Assembly (NCBI GenBank): GCA_028571685.1
Contig: CM053140.1
Coordinates: 24,223,501-24,287,500 of the forward strand
Reading direction: 5' to 3'
DNA from: Heterohyrax brucei
Lineage: Eukaryota; Chordata; Mammalia; Hyracoidea; Procaviidae
Length of the DNA: 64,000 nucleotides
Shown here: positions 20,507-56,949 of the stretch, piece after piece
Layout: each line of letters starts with the position of its first letter
Numbering within the stretch: position 1 is the stretch's first letter
Program-made: the position numbers and the translations under genes
Notes under the pieces: model-generated
Databases searched by the model: none
Seen by the model: the letters and a program-made list of their open reading frames with translations, nothing else
Told to the model about the DNA's origin: nothing

Positions 20507-20850
20507 CAGAGGTAGTTCAGGGGTAGATTTCTTGCCTCTAGTGTGAGTGGCCCTGGTTTGATTCCCAGCCAATGCACCCTAGTTGCAGCCACCACCTATG
20601 TGTAAGTGGAGGCTCGTGTGTGTTGCTATGATGCTGAAGATGGCAGCGGAGCTTCCAAGTTAAGACAGACTAAGAAGAAGGGCCTGGCAACCAGTGTCTG
20701 AAAACTAGCCAGTGAAGAGCCTATGAACCACAGTGACCCAATCCCCAACCAATCATGGGGATGATGTGGGACTGGGTGCTGGTGCTGCCTTTGTGCCTGG
20801 GATTGTCATGAGGCTGAGCCACCTGGATAACAGCTAACAACAGGACAATC
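20507..20850 (+). mobile_element. tRNA-Gly-derived SINE with RTE-like tail
   Basis: The first 75 bases resemble tRNA-Gly(GCC): gaggtagttcaggggtagat (A box), ctggtttgattcccagcc (B box), aatgcaccc. Then the RTE-associated body (gtgttgctatgatgctgaag, gcttccaagttaagacagac) and the RTE tail (gatgatgtgggactgggtg, cagctaacaacag). Confidence 0.85.
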
Positions 20851-21307
20851 CAAGGAAGAGCTGCAGCACTTGGACAGCCATCCCTGGGGAGTTGTTACTG
20901 TCCTGGAGCTGAAAGGGGTGGGGGAGGGGGTCAGGGACTGAGACTTGGGAGAGCCTGACTATAGCAGAGGATGGATCTACAGGCACTGTGAGCCTGACGG
21001 GGGAACTGGGAGAGTAAGTACTTTATCTCTCCCTGCCTCCACCCTCCACTGTCCTCTTGCTGCCGTCCACTGGCCAGGTGGGAAAGGGAGACAGTGGTAA
21101 AGAGAGCCTGGGCAATGTCCTGAGTGGGCCTGCAGGGAGGGGAAAATCCCCACTGCTGCTGCAATGCGCGTGCTGCCATTGTGAGACCCTGTAGGTTCTG
21201 CAGTGAGACCACGTAGGTAAGGCCGGCTGATCCATCAGGCCATGATACGTTTAGTGGCCCATGGAAATTTTTTCTTTTTTGTCAGTCAGAAGGAGGAGGA
21301 AGAAAAA
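20851..21307. other. Unassigned intron 1 sequence
   Basis: G-rich patch at about 20905-20935; otherwise nothing recognised. Confidence 0.4.
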
Positions 21308-21408
21308 CCATTAGATCAAAGAATAGGATTTTATTTTATTTTAGTTGTGGTGAAAATGTACACAGCGAAACACAAGCCAACTTAGCAGTTTCTACATGTG
21401 TAACTCAG

Positions 21409-21906
21409 TGTCTTAGTCATCTAGCGTGGCTTTCACAGAAATACCATAAGTGGGTGGCTTTAAAAAGAGAAACTTTATTTTGTCACAGTCCAGTGAGCTA
21501 AAAATCCAAATCCAGATGTCAGTTCCAGGGGATGGCTTTCTCTGTTGGCTCTGAAGGAAGATCCTTGTTGCCAGTCTTCCCCTCAACGGGGAGCCTTTGA
21601 TGCACAGGGACCCTAAGTCCTTTCCAGGGGACACACTCAGCTCCTGGCACTGCTTTCTTCGTGGTATAAGGTCCCCAAATCTCTGCTTGCCTCCCTTTTG
21701 TTTACATCCCAAGAAGCTACCCCAAGACACAATACGGTCCCAAACACTGAGTCCTGCAGTCACCAAGACTACTGTCATCCATCCTCCCTCATTAACATCA
21801 CAGAGGTGGGGTGTACAACATAAAGGAACATCACACAACACTGGGAATCAAGGCCCAGCCCAATAGCTACACATGTTTTGGGGGGAACACAATGCAATCC
21901 ATGACA
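21409..21906 (-). mobile_element. MaLR-like LTR inserted in L1
   Basis: TGTCTTAGTCATCTAGCG ... TCCATGACA. Flanks ctcag and ctgag are a 4/5 match, consistent with a 5-bp target duplication. Confidence 0.85.
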
Positions 21907-22088
21907 CTGAGGGACGCTGATTCCATTCTTCATGTTGTGCAGCTACCCTTGCCATCCTTTTCCGAATTATTCTGCCACTGTAAATGCAAACCCAGTGCTC
22001 CCCTAAGAAGAGAACACTCTCTTTCTCTCCCACTTCTCACCCCTGGTAACCACTCTTCATCTTCACATTCTGTATATTCTCTAAAAAA

Positions 22089-22270
22089 AAAGGGCCCTGG
22101 TGGCACCATGGTTAAGTGCTCAGCTGCTAACCAAAAGGTGGGTGGTTTGAAAGCTGTGGAAGCAGGTGTGAAAAGATCATGACCTTGAGAACCCGAGAGG
22201 GAGGTTCTACCCTGCCCTCGAAGGTTGCTGTGAGCTGGAATTGACTTGGAGGCAGTGGGTAGTAGCAGTA
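22089..22270 (+). mobile_element. AfroSINE inserted in L1
   Basis: gggccctggtggcaccatggtt, aaccaaaaggtgggtgg, tgtgagctggaattgacttgg; a small unrelated substitution in the middle. Confidence 0.8.
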
Positions 22271-22640
22271 GGATATTATATAACTTTATTTACTTACTTG
22301 GTGTGAGTGAGCTCATACAGTATTTGTGCTTTTGTGACTGACTTATTTAGCTCCCCATGTTCTCAAGGGTTGTCTGTGTTGTGACTTGCTTCAGGACTCC
22401 ATGTCTCTTTACGGATGAGTAGTATTTTATCATGTGCATGTCCCAAAATTTGTTTATCCAGTCCTCTGTGGTTGGACATTTCAGCTGTTTCCACCTTCAG
22501 AGAACATTGGGGTAAAGGTTTCTGTCTGTGCTCCTGTCTTTGCTTCTGGTTAGGGACTTAGGGGTGTGATGGCTGGGCTGTATGGTAATCCTGTCTTCAA
22601 CTTTTTGAAGAACTGCCAAACTGTTTTCCACAGTGCTACC

Positions 22641-23009
22641 AAAGAACATGTCTTAATATATAGTATTAATATGTTTTGATACCAATGCCATCTTGAAATA
22701 TAATTTTAAAAAATTTTTTAATGGAAGAAGGGGACAACAAGGGCAAAAATCCCCCAGACCCAAGAGTCACAATGCAGCCATAAATACAGAAGAACACCCA
22801 GAGCCTAGTCATTTCCAAGATGCCATATGGGCATGACGTAAGGTGTTTTGTTGCTACATGGGTGGAAAGATGGTTTAGTTTTATAAGTGTTTTATTGCAT
22901 TATTTCTTTAAGACAGAGGATAGAGTGTACCTGGAACTATTCCATAGCCAAAGACGATATCTCACTTTTACTCAAAGCTTTTTGTTGTGCTTGTACTTGT
23001 TAAAATCAG
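22641..23009. other. Unassigned intron 1 sequence
   Basis: A/T-rich; no feature recognised. Confidence 0.4.
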
Positions 23010-23411
23010 TCTTAGCATTTTTGAAATTGTGGTTAAAATTATGTATAACAAAACATGTGCCATTTAAACATTCTCCCTGTTTGTAATTCAGTGACATTTG
23101 TTGTATTCCACATGGAGCATACCCACTACTGGTATCTGTTAGCAAAATTTTCCATCACCCTTAATAGAAGCTGAGTATCCCCTAACGAATGAACCTCCTT
23201 TCCCTCTCCCTCCATATGCTTGTGGGAACAACTAACAAACTTAGGCTTATAGATACTTGCATATTCTAGGTATTTTATGTAAGTGAGTTCGTGTAATATT
23301 TGTCCTTTTGTGACCGGCTTAGCTCACTCGGCATGATGTTGTAAAGGTTCACGCATGCTGTAACATGTATCAGGAATCACTTCTCTTTAGGTTTGAGCAG
23401 TATTCCATTGT
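23010..23411 (-). mobile_element. L1 fragment
   Basis: ttgtggttaaaattatgtataac, cttaatagaagctgagtatcc, gttcgtgtaatatttgtcc, gcagtattccattgt. Resumes after the SINE as tattccattgtatacatttta. Confidence 0.8.
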
Positions 23412-23702
23412 GAGTAGTGGGTCGGTAGTAGAATTCTCACCTTCCATGTTACAGACCAGGGTTCCTGTCCTGCCCAGTGACTTCATGCGTAGCCATCAAC
23501 TGTTAATGGAGGTGTGTGTGCTGCTAGGATGCTGAACAGATTTCTGTGGTGCTTCTGGGCAAATAGGGACTAAGAAGAAAGGCTTGATGAAGGACTTACA
23601 AAAACCAGCCAGTGAAAACTCTGTGGGTTGCAGTCATCTGATTCCACCATGCACAAGGTTGCTGTGACTTGAAGGCAACTTGACAGTGGCTGATAACAGC
23701 AA
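23412..23702 (+). mobile_element. tRNA-Gly-derived SINE with 11-bp TSD
   Basis: tattccattgt at 23401-23411 and 23703-23713 bracket it exactly. Head ggtagtagaattctcaccttcc is clearly tRNA-Gly-like; tail gcacaaggttgctgtgac, cagtggctgataacagc is the RTE/AfroSINE type. Confidence 0.92.
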
Positions 23703-23835
23703 TATTCCATTGTATACATTTTATTTTTTAAAAACAACAAACCCATTGCCTTTGAGTCAATTTTGATTCACAGTGGCCTGATAGGACAGTGTAGAATTGC
23801 CCCATGGGGGGGTTTCTAGGCTGTAATCTTCACGG

Positions 23836-24199
23836 AAAACAGCCCTGGTGATGCAATGATTAAGTGCTCTACTGCTAACTGAAAGGTTAGCAGTTCGAAC
23901 CTACCAGCTGCTTCCCTAAGACTTCCAACCTTGGGAATCCCAGTGGGCAGTCCTATTCTGTCCTATTAAAAAAAAACAAAAATGAAACCTACTGCCATCA
24001 AGTCGATTCCGACTCATAGTGACCCTGTAGGACAGAGTAGAACTACTTCATAGAGTTCCCAAGGAGCGCCTGGCATATTTGAACTGCGGATCTTTTGATT
24101 AGAAGAGGTAGCCGTCAACCGCTACGCCACCAGTTCTGTCCTATATGGCCAATAATAGGGTTGCTATGAAACAGAATCAACTCCACGGCTAAGGGTATG
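23836..24199 (+). mobile_element. AfroSINE B (inserted in A, itself interrupted)
   Basis: Starts acagccctggtgatgcaatg, passes gcagttcgaacctaccagc, is cut at ttctgtcctat (23956-23966) and resumes after 24144 with gggttgctatgaaacagaatc. Confidence 0.85.
23967..24133 (-). mobile_element. AfroSINE C (innermost), 11-bp TSD
   Basis: Bracketed by identical ttctgtcctat at 23956-23966 and 24134-24144. Poly(A) side reads taaaaaaaaac on the plus strand. Confidence 0.93.
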
Positions 24200-24301
24200 T
24201 AACCTTTACGGGGGCCGACTGCTGTATCTTTCTCCCGCAGAACGGCTGGTGGATTCAAACCACTGACCTTTCCAGCTGTCCAGTGCTCAGTGCCAACGTT
24301 T

Positions 24302-24936
24302 CAAATAGAAGACTAAAGTTTGCATTTGAGACAAATTTATTTCTGTGAAAGGGATTGAGTTCATCTAAAGAAACAACATCAAATAACAAAGATTGACAGA
24401 TGTAGCCACAGGAAAGGGGAGATACAAGGCTTCAGTTCTGTAAACTTCACAAGGATGCCTGGCTCCCCATAGAGGCTTGTGATCATGTTTGCTCTCAAAG
24501 ACAGAACATGCAGAGCCAACAGTTGGCACCATCTCCTTCCCAGGTGACTCCCTGCTCTATCAGTTGCTCACTTAGGCATTTGCACAGATCAGTTACATCT
24601 CTTGAGCCATGTTTGCCAGGTCCCTGCCAATTTGGTGTCCTTACAGAAATCTAGCTGTGAGCTCCTCGAAGCCAGATTCCAAATTTATTAACCTTAGGGA
24701 CCCACCCCAAGGTGCCTTGTTTAGGGCTCTGCATACTGTTGGTGCTGGGTAAAAGCTAGCTAGTTTGGTCGGAGGGCCGGGGCAGCCCTCAACTGCTTGT
24801 GATAATCTCAGTGAAGTAGAAACGGCCGTCCTGCCAGCTGGCCTGCGCTGGCTGTGAAGCACCCCCACCGCCATCCCCTGTCCAGGCCCTCACCAGGCCC
24901 GGGCTCCTCTGTCCCGGCTTCCCTCGCCCCTCACAG
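24302..24936. other. Intron 1 end, unassigned up to the coding exon
   Basis: No repeat recognised; becomes GC-rich from 24770 towards the pyrimidine tract and acceptor at 24936. Confidence 0.5.
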
Positions 24937-24943
24937 GTAGATG

Positions 24944-50315
<25,372 letters not shown>

Positions 50316-50470
50316 AGGGTCTCCAGCTCTGCCAGCTAGAAAGAAGGGGGGGACTGGGGAGGAGCATCTTGGGGAATACCCACTGCCTGGTGAACCATAC
50401 AGCAGACACACAGGCTCTGCACAGCTTGTTTGGAGGAAACTGAGATAAAGGAGCAGGAGTGAAAGTTGTC
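50316..50470 (+). other. SLC1A6: SLC1A6 3' UTR with weak poly(A) signal candidate
   Basis: Unique-looking sequence follows the stop codon up to about 50480, where an L1-like repeat begins. A variant signal GATAAA at 50444-50449 is the only candidate within it. Canonical AATAAA hexamers occur only farther on (51534, 51983), inside repeat-like sequence. The end chosen is tentative. Confidence 0.35.
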
Positions 50471-50479
50471 CAAGATCTC

Positions 50480-51345
50480 CATTCCTTTTCTTTTTTAAAA
50501 AATAATATTTTACTGCATTTTAGATGAAAATTTACACAAGAAAGTAGGTTCCTCTTTGAAAATTTTTATATAATTTGTTCCATGCCGTTGGTTGCAAATT
50601 TTATACTGTGTCAGCATTCTAATTATTTCCATCCTATTTTGTTACTATTGAAGTAGCTTCTCTTCCTCTCGTTGACTTCTCATCTTTTCTTTTGGGTAAA
50701 TATTGACCATTTGGTCTCATATAGTTAATTGTTTGAAGGAGCATGTTACTCATGGTATTGTTTATTTTATAAGCTAACATGTTATTTGACTGAAAGGTGA
50801 CCTGAAGAAATAGCTTCAGTTACAAATTCAAAACATTTTTTGGGGCGGTAGTCTCCAGGGTTACTCTAGTCTCTGTTGATCCTGTAGATCTGGCCTTTTT
50901 AAGTAATTTTAGTTTTGTTCTACATTTTTCTCCTATTCTAATCTGAGACCCTGTCTTGTGCTCCTGGTCAGAAAGGTTGGTAGTGGTAGCTGGATACCAT
51001 CTAGTTCTTTTGCTCTCAGGTTAGAAGAGGCTGTGGTTTGTGTGGGTTATTAGTCTTGTGGACTAGGTTCTTCTTTGAGTCTTTGATTTCCTTGATTCTC
51101 TCTCACATCACATGAGTAGAGACCCACAGTTATATTTCAGATAGCTGCTCACAAACTTTAAGACTCCAGGCACTGCTGTACAAACAGTGGTGAGGGACAT
51201 TATCTTTGTGAACTATATTATGCCAGTTGACTGAGTTGTTCCATGAGACTAAGGTCCCAAGTCTTTTGACCAAGTAAACCAACCCCGTAAGTTATCTGGA
51301 TATGTCTAGGAAGTCTCTGTAACTGTGCTCCTATGTGGCTCATTG
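50480..51345 (-). mobile_element. L1-like LINE segment, antisense
   Basis: A/T-rich block beginning ctttttaaaaaataatatttta and containing catgccgttggttgcaaattt, cctgtagatctggcc, ttccatgagactaagg-type words. It reads like a lineage-specific L1 UTR; identification tentative. Confidence 0.4.
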
Positions 51346-52231
51346 TATTTCTTTTCTTTTTGAGATTATTGAAGACTTGAAGGAAAACAGTGAGGAAGGA
51401 ATGAGAGAAAATACTTCCTTGGAACTGGGAGAAGGGAAACTTTCAGTTCATCAAGAATGATCAGCTTGTATTCCTTATTTTTTCAAGGAGTGATAAATCT
51501 GAGGAGGATAAAGAAAGATCACTGTTTCTCACAATAAAATGGTATCAATGTTGCTTGTGTTGGGAGACTCCAAGACAACTCTCAGATTTGATGATTTGTC
51601 AAGAAGTAGCCAAAAGAACTCAAAACGGGTGTTACTTTCATAGTTAGGATTTACTGCAGTGAAAGGATACAGACTAAAATTAGGAAATGCAAAAGGCATA
51701 TAGGGCAGAGTTCAGGAGAAATTAGGTGTGAGCTTCCAGATGTCATCTTCCAGTGGTCATGGACAGCACTTGATTGTCTCGGCAACTGTGTATGATGATA
51801 TGCATGAAATATTGCCAACCAGGAAAACTCACCTGAGCTATGGTATCTAAGGGTTTTATTGGGGATCAGTCATGTAGTATGAAGCACCCATGTGACTGGC
51901 TTAAGTTATTCAGTCTCTAGACCCTCCAAAAGTCAGAGTGATTCAGTGTGGCCCAAGACTCCTGGTGAACAACAGGTGTTCACAATAAATCACATCATTA
52001 ACATAAACTATATGGTATTACACAAGGCTCCAGGTAAACAAAGTCACTGTTAATAGGTAGGGCATTCCAACAGCTTAGAGGTTGTTGTTCAGGAGTAGGT
52101 CAAGGGCCATTCCTTTCTTTTGCATGTGTAGGGTGTGAGAATGTGAAGCCCACTGAGTTAACTTTTACTTACACACTTCAAGATTAGGAATTGAGGATGA
52201 GTATTTCCATGGCAACTGTTGGCTAGATCCT
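51346..52231. other. Unassigned downstream sequence
   Basis: May continue the LINE or an ERV; ccaaaagtcagagtgattcag and cacaataaatcacatc are visible but not diagnostic. Confidence 0.3.
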
Positions 52232-52722
52232 TGCCTTGGTTATCTAGTGCTGCTATAACACAAATACCACCAGTGGATGACTTCAACAAGCAGAAGTTCT
52301 CAGTCTAGTAGGCCAGAAGTCCAAATTGAGGGTACCAGCTCCAGGGGAAGGCCTTCTGTCATTTCTGGGCAGAGTTCTCGTCATTAATTTTCTCCCAGTC
52401 TAGGAGCTTCTCAGGCACAGGGACCGTGGGTCCAATGCACACACTGTGCTCCTGGCATTACTTTCTTGGTGATATGAGGTCTCCGTGTCTCACTGCTTAT
52501 TTCTCTTTTATAACTCCACAGACATTGGTGTAAGACACAACCTAACCTGTCATATTAACATAACTGCTTCCAACCCCACTTCATTAACATCATAGAGGTA
52601 GGGTTTACAGCACATAGGAAAATTACACCAGGTGACAAAATGATGAACAATTACACATTGCTGTAAATTTTGGCCTAGCCAAGTTGATATACATTTTGGG
52701 GGACACAATTCAATCCATAACA
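52232..52722 (-). repeat. 3' LTR of the MaLR provirus
   Basis: TGCCTTGGTTATCTAGTGC ... ATCCATAACA; differs from its partner by roughly a quarter of positions by eye. Confidence 0.85.
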
Positions 52723-53761
52723 TTCCACTCTTTGGTCCCCCAAAATTCATGTCCTTGCCAACATGTAAAACACATTCACCCCATCATATCATAGCAAAAT
52801 CAACTCCAAGTCCAAAATCTAAAAATTACTCTTTCTCTGTGAAATCTGAAATGGAAGTTATCTGTTTCAAAACTTCAATAGTGAAACAAGTACAAGCTAG
52901 ACATTTTCATTACAAATGGGAGAAATTGGAGGGAAAGATGGTATAACAGACATCAAGCAAATCAGCAGAAAACATTACATTAGCCCACAATGCTTGAAAA
53001 TAATCCTCTGTTCTCTGAGACTATCTACACAATGGCCCTGCCTTCTGGACTAGCTATTGGCCATGCTCTCCAGATTCTGCATGGAGGCCTCTTGGTCCTG
53101 GGCTTTAGCTCCAGCTCCACCTTAAAGACCCACTGGAAGGGCAACTCCATTCCACTTGCTTTGGGCAGTGACTTTCTCCTAGTGCATGTGACTGGCAACT
53201 CCACCCTTGGAGACTGAAGCGGCTCTGCTTCCTGTTTTCCTTATCTCTTCAGCTTCTCTTTCCTGGCTCTTTGGCCTCTCTGCCCCTTGCACCTCACTGC
53301 CTGCATTTGTCTGTTGGGGCAACTGTTCCAAAGCTCTTCAGCTCCATTGACAATTACCTAGAGGCACTCCACTCACCAGTAAACTTCAACCAGAAGACAT
53401 TCATCTCTCTTGCTCTGTGGGTTGGCAAGCTTAGCTCCTCTAATAACTATTTTCAGGCACCCTCCTGCATCAGGATGCCTCCTGTGCAAAAGTACTCAGC
53501 TCTCTCCATGGGCCAGCTCCAGCATTATTTCATGATGGTCTCCTGGTTCTGCTGCTGCTGCTTCTTGCTTCCTGTGTGATCTCCAAGATAGCAGCCCTCC
53601 TCATTTCCTTCAGAGTCCTCACCAGAATTGTCTTGATGTTCATAATTCCACCAATTGTCTCTTCGAGGCAATCTTAAAACTCTTTCAGCCTCTACTCGCT
53701 CACAGTTTCAAAACTACCTTCACATCTGTTACAGTAGCACTCCACTCTCAGTACCAAATTC

Positions 53762-54253
53762 TGTCTTGGTTATATAGTGCTGCTGTAACAGAAGCACCAC
53801 AAGTAGATGCCTTCCACAAACAAGTTTATTCTCTTAAAGTCTAGTAGGCTAGAAATACAAATTCAGGGCATCAGCTCTAGGGGAAAGCTTTCTCTCTTCG
53901 TAAGTTCTGAGGGAAGGTTGTTGTCTTCAATTTTCTCCTGGTCTGGGAGCTTCTTGGGTACAGGAACACTGGCTCCAATGTACACTCTGTATTTCTGGCA
54001 CTGTTTTCTTGGTGGTATGAGGTCTGTTTCTTTGTTTTCTCTCTTATATCTCCGCAGAGATTGGTATACAACCTAATCTTCTAGATCGAGTCCTGCCTCT
54101 TTAATGTAAGTGCTGCTAATCCCAGTTCATTAACATCATAAAGGTAGGATTTATAGCAATCAGGTAGGATTTATAGACAATCACACAGCATTGGAAATTA
54201 TGGCCTTGCCAAGCTGATACATATTTTGGGGGGACACAGTTCAATCCATAACA
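53762..54253 (-). repeat. 5' LTR of the MaLR provirus
   Basis: TGTCTTGGTTATATAGTGC ... ATCCATAACA. Contains a local tandem duplication of gtaggatttatagcaatca-type sequence near 54145-54180. Confidence 0.85.
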
Positions 54254-54404
54254 GTCTTGTAACCCCAGATCTTAACTCCTGAGGCCAACTTAACCTGATG
54301 TCTCCATAATGACCTCAGGAGGCACTGTGTCTGTTCATTATACAAGGGTGGATGGGGCCTCTTAGCATTATTTTCTTACAGCCCAATGAACTTTGGCTGG
54401 TGGA

Positions 54405-54572
54405 AACCTTGGAGGCATAATGTGTAAGTGCTACAGCCGGTAACCAAAAGGTCGGCAATTTGGATCCACCCAGTGTTCCTGGGTAACTCTATGGGTCACT
54501 TCTTCTCTGTCTTATAGAGTTGCTATGCATCAGAATTGACTCAATGGCAGTGGGTTTGGTTTGGTTTTTAGT
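54405..54572 (+). mobile_element. AfroSINE
   Basis: ggtggaaaccttggaggcataa, gtaaccaaaaggtcggcaat, cttatagagttgctatgc, gcagtgggtttggtttggt. Confidence 0.9.
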
Positions 54573-54689
54573 GAAGCAGATGGAACATCTAATGAGATCT
54601 TATCAAAAGCTTGGGGGAAAACAAAAGGGAAATAAACAGAGAATAATATAACTCCAGATGTCACAGGCATAACTAAGCTCCATGGCCCT

Positions 54690-55970
54690 TTTGATGAATT
54701 TCAAACACCATAGCCTTCAGTGTGGATCATACCTCAACATAAAGAAAACAAAAGTCCTCACAACTGGACCAATAAGCAACATTACAATAAACCAAGAAAA
54801 GACTGAAATTGTCAAGGATTTCATTTAACTTATATCCCCAAGCAGCTCCTGCCTTGGTCATCTAGTGCTGCTATAACAGAAATACCACAAGTGGATGACT
54901 TTAACAAAGAAGTTTATTCTCTCACAGTCCAGTAGGCTGCAAGTCCAAATTCAGGACATCAACTCCAGGTGAAAAAGGTTTTATTTCTTTGTTGGCTCTA
55001 CAGGAAGATCCTCGTCATCAGTCTTCTTTTGGTCTGGGAACTTCTCAGCATAGGAACTTCAGGTCCAATGGACATCTCTGCTCCCAGCCCTGTTTTCTTG
55101 TTCGTATGAAGTTCCGAGCTCTCTGCTTTCTTCCCTGTCCTTTTATTTCTTGTGGGATAAAATGTAGTGTAAGCCACACCCCAGGAAAACGCCCTTTATG
55201 TTGGATCAGGGACATGACCTTAGTAAGGGTGTTACAGTCCCATTCTAATTCTCTTTAACATAATATAGTGTTGCCCTATTAACCACAGGCAGAGATTAGG
55301 ACTTACAACACAGGAAGATCACAAAATCGAGGACAATCACAGTGCTGGGAACCACGGCAGCCAAGCAGCTATGCACATTTTGGGGCGAGGACACAATTTA
55401 ACCCATGGCAACACCCTTGAAAGTAGTAGTCAAGAAATCAAAAGGAACATTGGGCAAATTTGCTACAAAAGACCTCTTTAAGGTGTTGAAAAACAAAGAT
55501 GTCACCTTGAAGACTAAGGTGTGCCTGACCGAAGTCATGGTGTTTCTGATTGCCTCACATGTGTGTAGACGCTAGATAATGAGTAAGAAGGCTGAAGAAG
55601 AATCGACATGTTAAAATTATGGTATTGTTGAGGAATATTGAATATACCTGGACTGCCAAAAGAACAAGCGGATCTGTGTTGGAAGAAGCAAGACCAGAAT
55701 GCTCCTTTGAAGTAAGGATATTCAGACTACATTTCACATACGCTGGACATGCTGTCAGGAAGGATCAGTCCGTGGAGAAGGACATCATGCTTGGGAGAGG
55801 ATCGGCAAAATTTAGGAAGACCCTTAATGAGATGGATCGACACAGTGCATGCAACCGTGATCTCAAGCATAACAACAACTGTGACAATCGCACAGGACCG
55901 GCAGTGTTTCATTCTTTCGTACATGGGATTGCTGTGAGTCAGAACTGACTCAGCAGCAACTGACAACAAC
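54690..55970 (+). mobile_element. RTE LINE 3' region split by an LTR
   Basis: Left piece 54690-54849 (atagccttcagtgtggatc, cctcacaactggacc, gtcaaggatttcattta) and right piece 55411-55970 (agtagtagtcaagaaatc, gtcaccttgaagactaagg, gaagaagcaagaccag, cacaggaccggcagtg, cagcaactgacaacaac) are consecutive RTE segments. Confidence 0.88.
54850..55410 (-). mobile_element. MaLR-like LTR inserted in the RTE
   Basis: TGCCTTGGTCATCTAGTGC ... AACCCATGGCA, 561 bp. Its position shows this LTR family was still moving after this RTE copy landed. Confidence 0.9.
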
Positions 55971-56233
55971 AACAAAATGATTCTTTGGTCTGGGAAATAT
56001 GACACAATCTTTCCAATCAAATTAAGTGTCCATTGAGCATCTACCTCAGGATAGACAAGAAATCCCAGTTCAGGTATGTTTTGCCACCTCTCTCCAACTC
56101 CCAGATCCTAAAAGAACTCTGAGGCATAAGCAATTGAGAGAAACTAGGAGAAGGGCCCAAGATCATCTTGTATCTGCCTTTACTTAAAGACTCAAAACAG
56201 TCCATGTGAAAGCAGGAGACCCCTCTGTTTATG

Positions 56234-56390
56234 AAACTTTCTGGTGGCAAAGTAGTTAACAGTTGAGCTGCTAGCCAAAAGGCCAGCAGTTCAAACCCAG
56301 TAGCTGCTGCTGGAAAACCCTATGAGACAGTTCTACTCTATCCTATAGTGTCACTGTGAATTGGGATTGACTCAATGAGTTTTTATGAGT
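56234..56390 (+). mobile_element. AfroSINE
   Basis: gaaactttctggtggcaaag, gccagcagttcaaacccag, ctgctgctggaaaacccta, gggattgactcaatgag. Confidence 0.85.
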
Positions 56391-56757
56391 TATTCCACAT
56401 TTGACCACAGGGAACTCTGCCTAGGATTCCAGTCCCTAACCAAAATGTCAGCCCATCACCACCCCTAACCCTCCCTAACCCTCCCGTGGGCAGAGGTCTT
56501 CATTCTTAGAGGGCCCTTGGTGACAGCAGAACATGACTTATACTGTCAAGGGATCTATGACCCCGGGACCTCTAAACTTTGGAACACTCCTCCAATTCTT
56601 CTCTTTATCCTTCCACTGCCATGCAGTCAATTTGAGTCATGTATCTGGATTTTAAAGAATAAAGAATTTTATCCTCTAGGGGCAAAGGAAACATCATTTT
56701 GGGAAAACTTTGGGTTCAGTTAGATTTCTTTTCATTCTTTTAAGCCCCCTATGGCAG

Positions 56758-56949
56758 CCTGGAAACCCTGGGGCATAGTGGTTAAGCACTATCTATGACT
56801 GGTAACCAAAGGTTAACAGCTCCAATCAACCAGGCACCCCTTGGAAACTCTACTGGACAGTTTTACTCCGCCTATGAGTCAGAATTGACTCAATGGCAAC
56901 AGGTTTTTTAGTTTGTTTTGTTGGTTGGTTTTGGTTTTGATTTTTTTGG
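56758..56949 (+). mobile_element. AfroSINE with 8-bp TSD
   Basis: tatggcag at 56750-56757 and 56950-56957. Body cctggaaaccctggggcatag to the gttttgttggttggttttgg tail. Confidence 0.9.

Larger units (their letters stand above)
21308..22640 (-). mobile_element. L1 LINE interrupted by an LTR and a SINE
   Basis: Antisense L1 in three pieces: 21308-21408 (gtggtgaaaatgtacacagc), 21907-22088 (ctggtaaccactcttcatc) and 22271-22640 (cagtatttgtgcttttgtgac, gaagaactgccaaactgttttcc). Order and spacing fit one original copy. Confidence 0.8.
23731..24301 (-). mobile_element. AfroSINE A (outermost of a three-level nest)
   Basis: Third-subfamily SINE split at taatcttcacgg (23824-23835); it resumes at taacctttacgg (24200-24211) and runs through gactgctgtatctttctccc to its end near 24301. 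Confidence 0.85.
52232..54253 (-). mobile_element. MaLR-type provirus (LTR-internal-LTR), 2.0 kb
   Basis: LTRs at 52232-52722 and 53762-54253 in the same antisense orientation flank a 1.04-kb internal region with no long conserved ORF. Next to the left LTR lies ggtcccccaaaattc (a purine tract on the minus strand), and before the right LTR ctctcagtaccaaattc (primer-binding side). Same organisation as THE1/MST proviruses. Confidence 0.8.

Noticed and set aside
20507..20582. tRNA-Gly gene
   Set aside because: Resembles tRNA-Gly but has mismatches in the arms and continues directly into a SINE body and tail; it is a SINE head, not a tRNA gene.
52749..53579. Short plus-strand frames (65-102 codons) in the provirus internal region
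   Set aside because: They read antisense through the MaLR internal sequence, which is non-coding in this family.
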